From: JBOEGW01 sp050633625
GTDB taxonomy: Bacteria > Pseudomonadota > Alphaproteobacteria > Rhodobacterales > Rhodobacteraceae
Length of the DNA: 64,000 nt
NCBI GenBank assembly: GCA_050633625.1
Contig: JBOEGW010000011.1
Location: 434,001-498,000 of the forward strand
Direction of reading: 5' to 3'
A program made the position numbers and the translations under genes. The notes under the pieces are model-generated. The model saw only the letters and a list, made by a program, of their open reading frames with translations. It did not search any database and was not told where the DNA came from. Positions 9,272 through 19,854 of the stretch are shown here, piece after piece (within the stretch, counting starts at the first letter, position 1; each line of letters starts with the position of its first letter).

Positions 9272-9790
9272 TCAATGTCCGCCAGCGTCAGTCTCCATGT
9301 TATTCTCGATATATTCGTTCCCGCGGCTTTCGCCCATTGCTCGCGCCCGGCAAATGGATAGGGCTGGTTTCCAGCGAATAATCCCGATACCCGGGTGCAA
9401 TCGGTTGTAAACTGGCCTCTTGCGGTGCCTGATGCGTTCCCGTTTCAACAGATGAAAGAAGCTCTCTGCAACTGCGTTGTCATGACAATTCCCACGTCTG
9501 CTCTTGCGGGCATCCAGATTGTGTTTGCTTAGAAACGATTGCCACTCATTGCCGCTGAACTGTGACCTTTGAACGGAATGGATCATGACCTCGCGTCTTG
9601 GTTGGCGCCGCCAAATGGCACGCAGCAATGGCTGTAAGGCCAGGTCAGTTGTCATACGGGATTGCATAGACCAGCCAACGACACGCCGTGAGAATAGATC
9701 AATCACAACGGCCAGTTAAGACCAACCCACGTGCGTCTTGATGTACGTGATGCCTGTCACCCAAATGAGGTCGGGATGCAACTCAACAGC
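9272..9790 (-). pseudogene. IS3-family transposase OrfB remnant
   Basis: Reading the minus strand gives the IS3-type integrase core in pieces: IWVTGITYIKTHVGW, a TAA stop, then LAVVIDLFSRRVVGWSM, IHSVQRSQFSGNEWQSF and SRRGNCHDNAVAESFFH. Known relatives have VTDITYI and HSDQGSQF, so the first two catalytic aspartates are replaced (by Gly and Val). The TAA stands where a Tyr is usual, and about 20 residues are missing between RERIRHRK and YNRLHPGIG. OrfA and the terminal inverted repeats were not found. It is a dead relic marking past insertion after gyrB. Confidence 0.85.
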
Positions 9791-9832
9791 TCTTACATCA
9801 AGCATCAGCCTTGGTTGCTCCCAGCCCTGACC

Positions 9833-10180
9833 ATGATGATCCTTGAGTGGCAAGCGAGCGATTTGGCCGAACGTACCCAAAGGGCCAGCCCTCAATCGTA
9901 CATGTGGCGAGCTGGATTTTACGATGTGGTGATGCTGGTCTCAGGGCACATCCACGGCCCCCAATCCGAATACGCTTTAGCCGCGCTGTCGCTCTACGGC
10001 GAGACAGTGGACGAATACTTGAAGGAGTTTGGCCTTGCCCAACCCACTCATCGGAATTGTAGCAATCGGGGCGACGACGCGAGGGGGTTCTCCTCTGCCT
10101 CTCGGGCCGACATCCCCGGATACACCCAGCTTACATCACCGATTGCCCTTCGCATTGCAGATGAAGGCGGTCCTGCGTGA
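9833..10180 (+). CDS. hypothetical protein of unknown function
   Basis: I do not recognise this. The frame is open from 9731, but the first codons lie in antisense to the IS3 relic, so the ATGATG at 9833 is the more reasonable start (115 residues). Its middle part (WRAGFYDVVMLVSGHIHG, then YALAALSLYGETVDEYLKE) looks protein-like; the last 45 residues have low-quality composition and end inside a strong hairpin, suggesting a frameshifted or truncated gene. No clear RBS is visible. Confidence 0.3.
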   Translation: MMILEWQASDLAERTQRASPQSYMWRAGFYDVVMLVSGHIHGPQSEYALAALSLYGETVDEYLKEFGLAQPTHRNCSNRGDDARGFSSASRADIPGYTQLTSPIALRIADEGGPA

Positions 10181-10201
10181 CTTTATTGACGCAGGACCGC
10201 C
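10166..10201. terminator. 13-bp perfect inverted repeat between convergent genes
   Basis: GGCGGTCCTGCGT and ACGCAGGACCGCC are perfectly complementary across a ten-base loop. It lies between the hypothetical ORF and the convergent P450 gene, so a bidirectional terminator is the simplest reading, though neither side has a T tract. It could also be the end of a lost mobile element. Confidence 0.5.
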
Positions 10202-10266
10202 GCTCTTCCAACATAGGCTCAATCAAGACCCTTTTCGCGGCGGGTCAGTATGTTTGGCGTCAGACC

Positions 10267-11502
10267 TCATGCCTTGGCAATGAACCGCAGTGGCAGCTTG
10301 TCGAGGGCGTGGATCGCGTTGTTCGGACGCCAGGTTTCCGGGCCTGTCAATTCGATGCGGTCAACTCGTTCAGCGATGGCGCGCAGCACGGCTTGGCCTT
10401 CGGCTCGGGCGATGTTCTGGCCGACGCAATTATGCACCCCCACCCCAAGCGCGAGATGCCCGGCGGTCTTGCGCGAAATGTCGTAGCGGTCCGGTTGAGG
10501 CCAATGGTCGGGGTCCATATTCGCGGCACCAAGACAGCATAAAATCTTGGTGCCTTCCTCGATCTTCACGCCCGCCACTTCGGTATCGATGGCAGCTGTG
10601 CGATAAAAGGCCTGCACCGGAGAGGTAAATCGCAGCGTTTCCTCAAAAGCAGGCAAAGCCATCTTTTCCGGGTCGGCCTTCAGCTTTTCATATTCATCAG
10701 GGTTGTTTGCGAGGCACCAAAGCGCATTGCCAATGCCGGTCACTGTCGTGTCGATCCCAGCGGCCAGAATAGCCCGCACCAGCAAGGTCGCCTCGTCTTG
10801 CGTGATCTCACCATTGTCGGCAGCTTCGTAGAACACCGAACCGATCCCATCCGGTGTCAGCGCTTCGCGAGAACAGCGCGACAGGATCCAATCCATAACG
10901 GGCTTCATGCCTGCGAACCCCTTGGCCCTGAGCGCGTTGTCGGGACCGATAGCGTTGAACTGGATCGCGCCGAAATCGATTAACATGCGGGGATCCGGCT
11001 CTTTGATGCCGACCGCTTCGGGAAAGACTTTGGACGGGAACGCCTCGGCAATACCCACCACCGCTTCGAAGTCGCCCTTTGTCAAAATCTCGCCGATCAG
11101 CCGTTCCGCATCCAATTTGAAGGCATCTTTCAGCTCGCGCACCACCTTGGGCGACAGGCCCCGCATAATGACCTTGCGTGTTTTGCTGTGATAAGGCGGG
11201 TCAACTTCGAGGATGATCGACTGTGGCCGCCACGGCTCTTCCAGGGCGAAATCTGAAAGGCCGACCCCGCGCGATGAAACAAATCGTTCATGATCCGAGA
11301 ACACTTCTTTCACCACCTCATAGCGCCCGCTGGCCAAAACGCTGTATTTCGGGATGAAGGCGAAAGGGCCTGCCTCGTGCAGCACCGAGAAATATGTCCG
11401 GTTCGTCAAGTTGTCGTCGCTATAGGGATCGACATCCAAAACCGGCACGCCATCCGGTGGGGCAATGGCCTTGTGGCCTTCAATCTGTGTTTCTTGGTTC
11501 AT
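10267..11502 (-). CDS. cytochrome P450 (CYP199-like)
   Basis: Haem monooxygenase of the bacterial soluble class, 411 residues. It shows the I-helix AGIDTT motif, the K-helix EETLR, and the haem loop LALGVGVHNCVGQNIARAEG with the thiolate Cys. Overall sequence resembles CYP199A enzymes, which demethylate para-substituted benzoates; the substrate here is inference. ATG at 11502 is chosen over 11523 because GGGAGG lies seven bases upstream. No ferredoxin or reductase gene is adjacent, so electrons must come from elsewhere. Situated in the accessory block between gyrB and the TRAP genes. Confidence 0.88.
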   Translation of the reverse strand: MNQETQIEGHKAIAPPDGVPVLDVDPYSDDNLTNRTYFSVLHEAGPFAFIPKYSVLASGRYEVVKEVFSDHERFVSSRGVGLSDFALEEPWRPQSIILEVDPPYHSKTRKVIMRGLSPKVVRELKDAFKLDAERLIGEILTKGDFEAVVGIAEAFPSKVFPEAVGIKEPDPRMLIDFGAIQFNAIGPDNALRAKGFAGMKPVMDWILSRCSREALTPDGIGSVFYEAADNGEITQDEATLLVRAILAAGIDTTVTGIGNALWCLANNPDEYEKLKADPEKMALPAFEETLRFTSPVQAFYRTAAIDTEVAGVKIEEGTKILCCLGAANMDPDHWPQPDRYDISRKTAGHLALGVGVHNCVGQNIARAEGQAVLRAIAERVDRIELTGPETWRPNNAIHALDKLPLRFIAKA

Positions 11503-12279
11503 TGTTTTTCCTCCCTTTGCCATTTTTTGGACAGAGGCTTAAATCGCCTTATCTTGTCTGTCACATTACGGCTCTGCTCAGATGAACAGAGAAAGCGTTA
11601 ACGGGCAATGGCCTTCCAAAAATCAACCGCGCACACTAGCAAGTCGCCGCGACATGAACCTTGTCCCCGTGCGTCCGCGAGGTGCCTTGACGCTCTGAAA
11701 AGACTGTCTTTTCAGCTCCCAAAACACGGACAAGGCCGCGCTGAGCACCCGTAAAAGTTCCCTGGAACACGCTGCTCAAGCATGGAACCTCTGCAAAGGG
11801 TCAGGCCCGCACGCCCGGTTGCAGGCCGTTGCGTAAAAGGTTCAGGGGCATGGGGGCTCATCTGAGGATAAAGGCGATCCGGGCCGCACTTATCGTTCGG
11901 CAACCAAAAACCCGCGGAAGCGCGCCGGACGCTTGAGCAATTGGAGGGCCCTACGCTCGGCGTGCTTGCCCAATGAAACGACGGAGAATATGAAAACCAG
12001 ACCCGCAGACTCTCGTTATGAATGAGGGAGCCCTTGGGGGCCGGTCAGCACGTGCCTTATTGTTCGCGACCGATGCAAGTTTCCAATGCACATAGAACTG
12101 CGAAACATTTATGTGGTTCAAGTCTAATCATTAGCATGCGCACCGTCACTTCAGATTGACACGCAGGGCAGTGTGTGCAGCATCGAACCATACCTATCAA
12201 GAGTTGCATTATGTCAGAAATCATTGATCCAATAACCACAGTTGAGGAAGATTAAAGCCTCAGGGTAACTTTCTCTACG
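11503..12279. other. 777-bp region without a credible gene
   Basis: Only short ORFs with unlikely composition occur (for example 11712-11903 and 12057-12239, both minus). It contains the palindrome at 11695-11715. The promoter of the large helicase gene should lie near its right end. Probably decayed accessory DNA. Confidence 0.5.
11695..11715. repeat. 21-bp palindrome
   Basis: CTGAAAAGAC-T-GTCTTTTCAG is perfect over ten bases each side with a one-base centre. It is too tight for a normal hairpin and suits a dimeric repressor operator or a recombination site. Its function is unknown. Confidence 0.45.
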
Positions 12280-15200
12280 GTGGCGAAAATCAATTTTTCC
12301 TCCGCCCAGAACGGCGTTTCGATTCTTCGCGATATCAGGTTGATCAATGGGACGGATGCGCCTCTGGAGAACCTTTCTATTACGATTGAGAGCACACCTT
12401 CTGTCATCAAACCGAAAACCTGGACGCTGGACCGGCTTGGCCCAGGCGAAGAACGGAAGCTGTCTGATCTCGAAACGCCCTTGAATGACGCGCTCCTATC
12501 CGGGCTGAACGAGGCAGAGTTTGGCCAATTGAATTTGTCGATAGCCGCCAATGACACGGAACTGTTTTGCGAAGACCGTCGGATCGAAATGCTGGCACGC
12601 GACGAATGGGGCGGCATCGGAGATATGGCCCATCTGCTGGCTGCTTATGTCTCCCCCAACGATGCGGTAGTGGCAGCCATCCTGAAAGAGGCTGGTCGGC
12701 TGCTCGAACGTGGCGGACAAAGCGGCGCAATTGACGGATACCAGTCGAAAGATCCAGGGCGTGTGTGGATGCTCGCGGGAGCAATCTGGTCCGCGACCAC
12801 CGCGCTTGGATTGACCTACGCCTATCCTCCAGCGTCATTCGAGACACACGGCCAGAAGGTTCGCAGCCCCGCGCGTATAAAATCCGAAGGTCTCGCAACC
12901 TGTTTGGACAGTTCCTTGTTGCTTGCTGCGTGTTTCGAAGCGGCTGGATTGAACTCGGTAGTTCTATTTTCGGAGGGCCACGCTTGGACAGGTGTTTGGC
13001 TCACCGAACGTGATTTCGGTCAGGTGACGGAACCTGATGTTATGACTGTGCGCAAGGCTATTGACGCCCGCGAATTTGTCACCTTGGAAACCACACTTCT
13101 GACAAAGCGGCCAACTATCGGTTTGGAGCAAGCGGTCAGCGCCGGGCGAGATCTGACGGCAGAGCGCAATGAGCATACCTTCCAATTGGCCGTTGATGTT
13201 AGGCGCGCCCGCGTCGCGCGCATTCGACCACTTGCCTCTCACAGCACCGAAATAGACCCAGAAGCCCAGCAGATCGAAGCTGCGCCCCCAGCCTTGCCAA
13301 AGCCGCTGGCCTTCGATTTCTTGCCAGGTGACCTCGTAGATGAAGACCCGAAGACCCCACAAGATCGGATTTCTCGGTGGCAACGTAAGCTGCTGGATCT
13401 GTCCCTGCGCAACCGCCTGCTGAACTTTCGTGATACCAAGCAAACTATTCCCTTCGTCTGTCCGGATGTTTCGAGTCTTGAAGACCAATTGGCCGACGGA
13501 AAGAAATTCAAGGCTCTTGCACTCAAGGATGAAGACCCAGTCGGACAGCGTGACCTACTAAACAAGGAAGAGCCTAAGCTGCTCGAAGAAATCGCAAGCG
13601 ACGCCTTTGCCAAGGGACAACTGGCCGTTCCATTAACAGGAAAAGATACAAGCAACCGCCTTCTCGGTCTTTTCCGCAAGGCCAAGAGCGACATGCAGGA
13701 AGGCGGGACCAATACCCTGTTTCTCGCCGCAGGCTTCCTGCGTTGGAAGAAGGCTGACACCGATACACGCAGTTATCGTGCACCATTGTTGCTTATCCCT
13801 GTGAAGATATCGCGTCGCTCAGCCCAATCCGAATTCATCATCGAGCACCATGAGGACGACGTCCGCCTGAACGCGACCCTCCTCGAATTTCTGAAGCGCG
13901 ACTTCGACCTACATATTCCGGAGCTTGAGGGAGAGTTGCCGCGTGATGAGAGCGGCTACGACCTGCCGCTGATCTTCGAAATCATGCGACGCAAGGTGCG
14001 GGATGTGGCGGGGTTCGAGGTGGTGGAGGAGCTGGCTATGTCAACCTTCTCCTTTGCCAAGTTTCTGATGTGGAAAGACCTGGTTGAGCGGACGGACAGC
14101 CTGCGCAACAATGCACTGGTACAGCACCTCGTCGACAATCCAACCGAGCCATTCCTTGCTGAAGGTGCGGCCACACTTCCCAGGGCCGCTGATGTGGATA
14201 GGCGAATCGCGCCGCGAGAAATGTTCACGCCGTTGCCTGCGGATTCTTCACAGTTGTCGGCTGTTCTTGCTGCACAGGAAGGGCATGACTTTGTCCTTAT
14301 CGGCCCTCCAGGTACCGGCAAGAGTCAGACTATTGCCAACATCATTTCGCAGTGTCTCGCTATTGGAAAGACAGTGCTTTTTGTTGCCGAGAAATCCGCA
14401 GCTCTTGACGTCGTTCATCGCCGCTTATCGGCACATGGACTTGGCGACGCGGTTCTGGAGCTCCATTCCAACAAGGCAGACAGAAAGTCTGTGCTCAACC
14501 AACTGGGGCGTAGCTGGGATCGGCAGGGCAGAGTGTCAGAGACCGAATGGATCCAAGTGACTGATGACCTTTCGATTACGCGCACTCAGCTGAACGATTA
14601 CGTTGCCGCCCTTCACCGCAAGGGTACGCAGGGCTTCAGCGTCTATGAAGCGGTGGGCCAAGCTGCGCGCACGGAGGTTTCTTTCGAGCTGTCTTTCGAC
14701 AACAAGGATGCCCACGACGCTGAGAGCTATGCGCATTTAAGGGCTTTGGCAGAGGCGGTCGGGCGCCGATACCAAATAGTTCGGGACCGCCCTGCTTTGC
14801 CACTGGTCGGTGCCGAAGAATGGTCTTTCGGCTGGCAAACTGAGCTTCTGTCGCGCTCGGAAAATCTGCGAAAAGCCACGCGCGAGCTGGCAGAGCACGC
14901 GGCCTCCTTAACTGCTTTGTGCGGGTTGGCTAACGATGCGCTGACCAAGGAACGGCTTGAAGAATTGGTGGCGCTCTCTGGGTGGCCGTCCAAGGGCTCC
15001 GATGTAAGCTGGGGCTTGGAGGCGGACCTGTCGAATGCGGTCCAAGAGAACGAACGACTTGCCCCGATGCTGGATGCGTATAGAACCGCGTCCGAGGCAC
15101 TATCGGCAAGGTATCCTTTGGATCGACTGAGCACGATGCCGCTCGACCAGATGGATGCTGACTGGCGGCGTGCCCAAACCAAGTTATGGCCATTCTCCAC

Positions 15201-18120
15201 CTTCGCCAAATCCGCGGTGCAGAAGCTGCTCCAGACTTACGCTACAGGTGGCAAGGCCGATCCGGGTACCGACATTGCCGGTCTTGATGCCTTGCGGCGG
15301 ATCAACGGTGACATCGACACCATTGAATTGGCCACTTGTCCCGTTTTCGACAAGGTCGCAACGGATGCCAACCGGCTGGCTCAGTTCATCGGTGAGGCGC
15401 AGCAGTTCAGAGCTGTGATCGACCCGCTGATGCCAAGGGTCTCGGATCACCAACATTGGTCTGAGGTCAAAATCGCACTGGCGCGTCGAGTGACGGGCGA
15501 TCTACGGACAGCCCTGGATGGCTTTAGTCGGCTTCATCAAAATTGGATCACTCAGGCGGATGCCTTCCAGATAGTAGCAAACACCGACCCGAAAGAGCAT
15601 TCATTTGATGACCTCACTCGCCTCCTTGACCAAACGATGCAGAATCGCGAAGCGTTGGAGGACTGGACACGTTGGATCAGCGTCCGCAATCATGCTCGCG
15701 GGGCAGGATTGACCTCCCTTGTTGAAGCTGTTGAAGCCCAAACTTTGACTGATGCCGCGCAAGACGCTTTCACCACAGCTTACGCCAAGTGGTGGCTGCC
15801 GCAAGCCATGGACGCAGAGGCTGTGCTGCGAGGCTTTTCCCATTGGACCCATGAAGACGCGATCGATAAGTTCCGCGCTCTCGACGACCGTGCGACCGAG
15901 ATGGCGTCAGAGCAAGTACTTCACCGGATCTGACATGGGTTACCCGCCCGAGATGGCGTGGCCCGCAAATCCGAGTTGGGAACATTGCGCCACCAACTCA
16001 GCCTACAACGCCCCAGTATGCCGATCCGATCCCTGGTTTCAGAAATGCCTGATACCTTCACTAAACTCGCACCATGTGTGTTGATGTCTCCTCTGTCCGT
16101 CGCGCAATACCTCCCCGCGGGGCAAGCCGCTTTTGACGTAGTAATCTTCGATGAAGCGTCTCAGATCACAACCTGGGACGCGATTGGTGCCATTGCACGA
16201 AGACGCCAAGCCATTATCGTTGGCGACCCCAAGCAGCTGCCACCCACCAACTTCTTTGGTCGCAACGATGACCCCGAAGACGATCTGCCAGAAAGCGAAA
16301 AAGACCTTGCTTCGATCCTCGACGAGGTGTCCGCCGCGGGTATCCCGACTCAGCAACTTGACTGGCACTACCGGAGCAGGGATGAATCATTAATCGCATT
16401 CTCAAACTGGCATTACTATGGCGGTAGACTGGTGACCTTTCCGTCACCAGCCACGGAATCTCAAGCGGTAAAGTTGCATCAGATAAATGGCACTTATGCC
16501 CGTGGCATGGGACGCACTAACGAAGACGAGGCCCGAGCTATAACCCGCTTAGTTGTGCGAAGGTTGTCAGAATGGTTAGCGCTGCCTTAGGAAGAGCGCC
16601 TCACGCTTGGCGTCATCACCCTTAACGGTGAGCAACAAGGGCTGATCCTCGACCTGTTGGATGAGGAACGACGCAAGAACCCCGAATTGGAATGGTTCTT
16701 TGAAGACGAGCGCGAAGAACCCGTTATCGTTAAAAACCTTGAAAACATCCAAGGGGACGAACGCGACGTCATGCTGTTCTCGATCACCTTCGGTCCGGAT
16801 CACGCAGGCAAGCTTTCGATGGCATTTGGTGCTCTCAATAGCGATGGTGGGGAGAAGCGGCTGAACGTAGCGATAACCCGGGCCCGGCAAGAGTTGCACA
16901 TCTTTGCCTCGGTTCGTGCGGATCAGATCGATTTGACCCGAACGAAGGCGCTCGGCGTTAAACACCTTAAGGGTTTCCTGGACTTCGCGGCGCGTGGCCC
17001 AGCGGCACTTCCTTCGCAAGACGATGGCTCGATCGGCCCGGTGGAGAACGTCTTTGAGGCGGCCATCAAAGCGGCCATCGAGGTGAAGGGTTGGGAACTA
17101 CGACCACAAATTGGCGTCTCCGGCTTCCGCATCGACTTGGGTGTCGTGCATCCGGATCATGCGGGTGTCTACCTTGCAGGGATCGAATGCGACGGGGCCA
17201 CCTATCATGGCTCTGCCACGGCCAGAGACCGGGATAAAGTGCGACAAGCAGTTTTGGAAAACCTGGGCTGGACGATTTTGCGTATCTGGTCGACTGATTG
17301 GTTCAAAAACCCAAAGGCCGTCGTGGAGCGTATCCATGACGCGCTTACGACCCAACTGGAGGACGAACGGGCTAGGCGGGCGGAAGAAGAGGCCAGCCGA
17401 ATTACTCCATTTGATGAGGAATTTCCGGCCGACGACATCGAACCTATCGAACAAAGTAATGCAACCGAAACCGAGACAGCTCCGGTGAAACTGGAGCAAA
17501 TGCCTGATCCAATAACGGATCTACTTGAACCTCGCGAAGAACCTCTTGTGTCAGGCCTTGAACGGCCAGAATATATTTCAGCAGAAGCCGTCACTACCGA
17601 AGAAGTCGGCGGTCTAACCCCCGATCCGGAGCAATTCTACGATGTGGCCTACATCCCGCGCCTTGAGCGTCTCATAGAGGATATCGTCAAGAACGAAGGC
17701 CCACTTCCTGCGACGCTCCTTTCCCGACGCGTCGCTCAAAAACATGGATGGCAACGTACTGGTCGACGTATTGTTGAACAGGTGTGCGCGGCTTTGGCGC
17801 GTATCGATGTCCACAATGCTGATGGCATCGATTTTGCATGGAGCACGGGAAGTCACTCAAATCGTGTGCCGTTCCAGACCGACCTCAATCGCAGCATCCG
17901 CGACATCTCACGCGCCGAAATTGCATGGCTTTTCGACGCCAATGCAGAGACGCTTGATCAAAGCGACGACCCGGCGCGCGATCTATCGCGCATGGCAGGC
18001 TTGCTGCGTTTGACAGCCGACAGTCGAAGTTATCTCGAAGCCTGTATGAAATGGCGAACAGAAACGGCTTCGATGCCAAGCGCTAAAGCTCCACAGGAAG
18101 ATCGAGATTGCGACCTGTAA
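12280..18120 (+). pseudogene. hheA: DUF4011-COG1112 helicase-Vsr-like nuclease-DUF3320 protein (Gao Hhe type), interrupted by two in-frame stops
   Basis: One frame of 1,947 codons from a GTG start, broken by TGA at codon 1218 (15931-15933) and TAG at codon 1437 (16588-16590). Domains by codon: a Cys208/His234 transglutaminase-like pair (ATCLDSS, GHAWTG); DUF4011 from about 363 (RISRWQRKLLDLSLRNRLLN); SF1 helicase with Walker A GPPGTGKS (675-682), DEAS (1291), GDPKQLPP (1315), QGDERD (1491) and NVAITRARQ (1529); a Vsr-like nuclease with FRIDLG (D1619) and IECDG (1635-1639); DUF3320 from about 1790. This architecture was reported by Gao et al. (2020) as an anti-phage protein, hhe. Every motif outside the stops is intact, so inactivation is recent or readthrough occurs. 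A sequencing error at both sites is possible. The first fragment alone (1,217 residues) lacks DEAS and the nuclease. Confidence 0.85.
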
Positions 18121-18272
18121 CTTCCCAGAGCGAAGACAATCAAGGGGCACGACCAATTCTCGGTTCTGGCAGACGCATGAGCAACAGCGCGCGATCTACA
18201 GCCCTGTTTGGCTCTTGATGTGATCAATGCCGCCATATCCCAAGCCTAGCATATACGTTAACACCGGATATG

Positions 18273-18314
18273 GGCGCAAAGTTATCCGCTCAAATGGCGC
18301 AAAGTTTTCCGCTC
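18273..18314. repeat. two 19-bp direct repeats at 23-bp spacing
   Basis: GGCGCAAAGTTATCCGCTC (18273-18291) and GGCGCAAAGTTTTCCGCTC (18296-18314) differ at one base. Short repeats in tandem of this kind are found at the ends of IS21-type elements; no transposase is nearby, so this may be a solo end. A pair of regulator sites is the alternative. Confidence 0.5.
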
Positions 18315-18420
18315 GATGTCACGGTTAAGTCATTGATATATGGTGAGCGAGGCGCAATGATACGCGCTTCCCCGCATCCAATAGGGCGCCGCAGACTGGC
18401 GGCACCTTCACAGCAATAAG

Positions 18421-18447
18421 GCGGCCCGGGCGCATGTCCCGGGCCGT
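18421..18447. terminator. terminator between hheA relic and dctPQM
   Basis: CGGCCCGGG and CCCGGGCCG pair across a seven-base loop. On the plus strand it runs into TCTTTTT; on the minus strand it begins five bases after the dctM stop. It can serve both convergent units. Confidence 0.75.
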
Positions 18448-18451
18448 CTTT

Positions 18452-19849
18452 TTAGTTGGTGATGATCTCTGGACCCATTTGCGAGGTTGGCAACCACGTC
18501 GACAGCCAGGGCACATAGGTGATCAAAATCAAGAACACAAAGAGCACAGCGAGGAACGGCAGAGCGGCGCGAACGACACGCATCATTGGCATGCCGGCGA
18601 CCCCGGAGGTCACGAACAGATTGAGGCCAACGGGCGGCGTAATCATCCCAATTTCCATGTTCACCACCATGATAATTCCAAGATGGATGGGGTCCACACC
18701 AAGCTCGATCGCAATCGGGAAGACCAGCGGTGCGACGATCACGATGAGGCCAGATGGCTCCATGAATTGGCCACCAATGAGCAAAATCACATTGACCATC
18801 ACAAGGAACATAATCTTCCCAAAGCCTGCCGAGAGCATCGCCTCCGCGATTTGTTGAGGGATTTGTTCATCTGTCAAAACGTGCTTTAGGATCAAGGCGT
18901 TGGCGATGATGAACATCAGGGTCACTGTGAGTTTTCCCGCCTCAAACAGCGTTTTGCGGGTGTCTGGGTGCCACAGGGAGGTGACCAAAGCTTGTGGTTT
19001 TTGCAGAAGGGAGATTTTCTGCCCGCCGTTGTTGTCAGCCGCGAGCGGTCCCATGTCGCGGTACACGAATGTGGCGACCAGGAAGGCGTAGACGGAGGCG
19101 ACCGCAGCGGCCTCGGTTGGTGTGAAGATCGCGCCCGTCAGGCCGGGAACCCCATAAATCCCGACCATAATGATAACGATCAACAACAGGCCCCAAAGCG
19201 CGTCTGAGAAGCTACGCAGGATTTCGCCCCAGCCTTTCCATTCTCCCTTTGGCATGTTCTTGATCCGCGCCATCACATAGATGGTGATCATCAAGAGTGT
19301 CCCGGCCAACAGCCCCGGAATCACGCCCGCCAGAAACATACGCCCTACGGACACATCGGTGGCAGAAGCATAAACCACCATGACAATTGACGGTGGGATC
19401 AAAATTCCGAGCGTCCCTGCGTTTGCGATGACCCCTGCGGCGAAGTCCTTGGTGTATCCGACCTCACGCATGGCCACGATAACGATCGAACCGATCGCAA
19501 CAACAGTGGCGGGGGACGAGCCGGACAAGGCTGCGAAAATCATACAGGCAAACACACCGGCAATCGCCAGTCCGCCCCGCATATGGCCCACGACAGCGAT
19601 TGCGAAGCGTACAATCCGAGTGGCGACTCCCCCTGTCGACATGAACGAAGACGCGAGAATGAAGAATGGAATGGCCAGAAGGGTGTAGTGCCCAGCCATG
19701 GCCTGATAGAGCGATTGCGCCACTGAAGCCAAGGAGGTTTCAGAGAAGGCGAGAAGGAAAATGATCGACGACAAACCCAGCGAGATCGCAATAGGAACGC
19801 CGATCAGAAGGAGGCCCACGACGAGGGCAAAAAGAAGAACGACTTCCAT
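18452..19849 (-). CDS. dctM: TRAP transporter large permease subunit (DctM family)
   Basis: Large membrane subunit of a sodium-driven tripartite transporter. 465 residues, about a dozen hydrophobic helices, with the family motifs GVPIAISLG near the start, AALSGSSPATVVAIG, and NAGTLGILIPPSI, plus TPPVGLNLFVTSG near the C-terminus. An insertion of about 60 hydrophilic residues lies mid-protein. It follows dctQ by five bases. Last gene of the unit, followed by a terminator hairpin. C4-dicarboxylates are the likely substrates because of the DctBD neighbours, but TRAP substrates vary. Confidence 0.93.
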   Translation of the reverse strand: MEVVLLFALVVGLLLIGVPIAISLGLSSIIFLLAFSETSLASVAQSLYQAMAGHYTLLAIPFFILASSFMSTGGVATRIVRFAIAVVGHMRGGLAIAGVFACMIFAALSGSSPATVVAIGSIVIVAMREVGYTKDFAAGVIANAGTLGILIPPSIVMVVYASATDVSVGRMFLAGVIPGLLAGTLLMITIYVMARIKNMPKGEWKGWGEILRSFSDALWGLLLIVIIMVGIYGVPGLTGAIFTPTEAAAVASVYAFLVATFVYRDMGPLAADNNGGQKISLLQKPQALVTSLWHPDTRKTLFEAGKLTVTLMFIIANALILKHVLTDEQIPQQIAEAMLSAGFGKIMFLVMVNVILLIGGQFMEPSGLIVIVAPLVFPIAIELGVDPIHLGIIMVVNMEIGMITPPVGLNLFVTSGVAGMPMMRVVRAALPFLAVLFVFLILITYVPWLSTWLPTSQMGPEIITN

Positions 19850-19854
19850 GGTGA

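Larger units (their letters stand above)
18121..18451. other. intergenic region between hheA relic and dctM
   Basis: No gene seen. It contains two direct repeats (18273-18314) and a strong hairpin (18421-18447). Confidence 0.6.

Noticed and set aside
9731..9832. upstream start of the hypothetical ORF
   Set aside because: These codons are antisense to the IS3 relic and have no RBS.
11712..11903. 63-residue minus-strand ORF in the gene-free stretch
   Set aside because: No RBS, odd composition and no recognisable pattern.
12057..12239. 60-residue Cys-rich minus-strand ORF
   Set aside because: No RBS and no similarity recognised; Cys content alone is weak evidence.
15931..15933. TGA in the helicase gene as selenocysteine
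   Set aside because: No SECIS-like hairpin noted directly after it, the position is not in a redox motif, and a second stop (TAG) also interrupts the frame.
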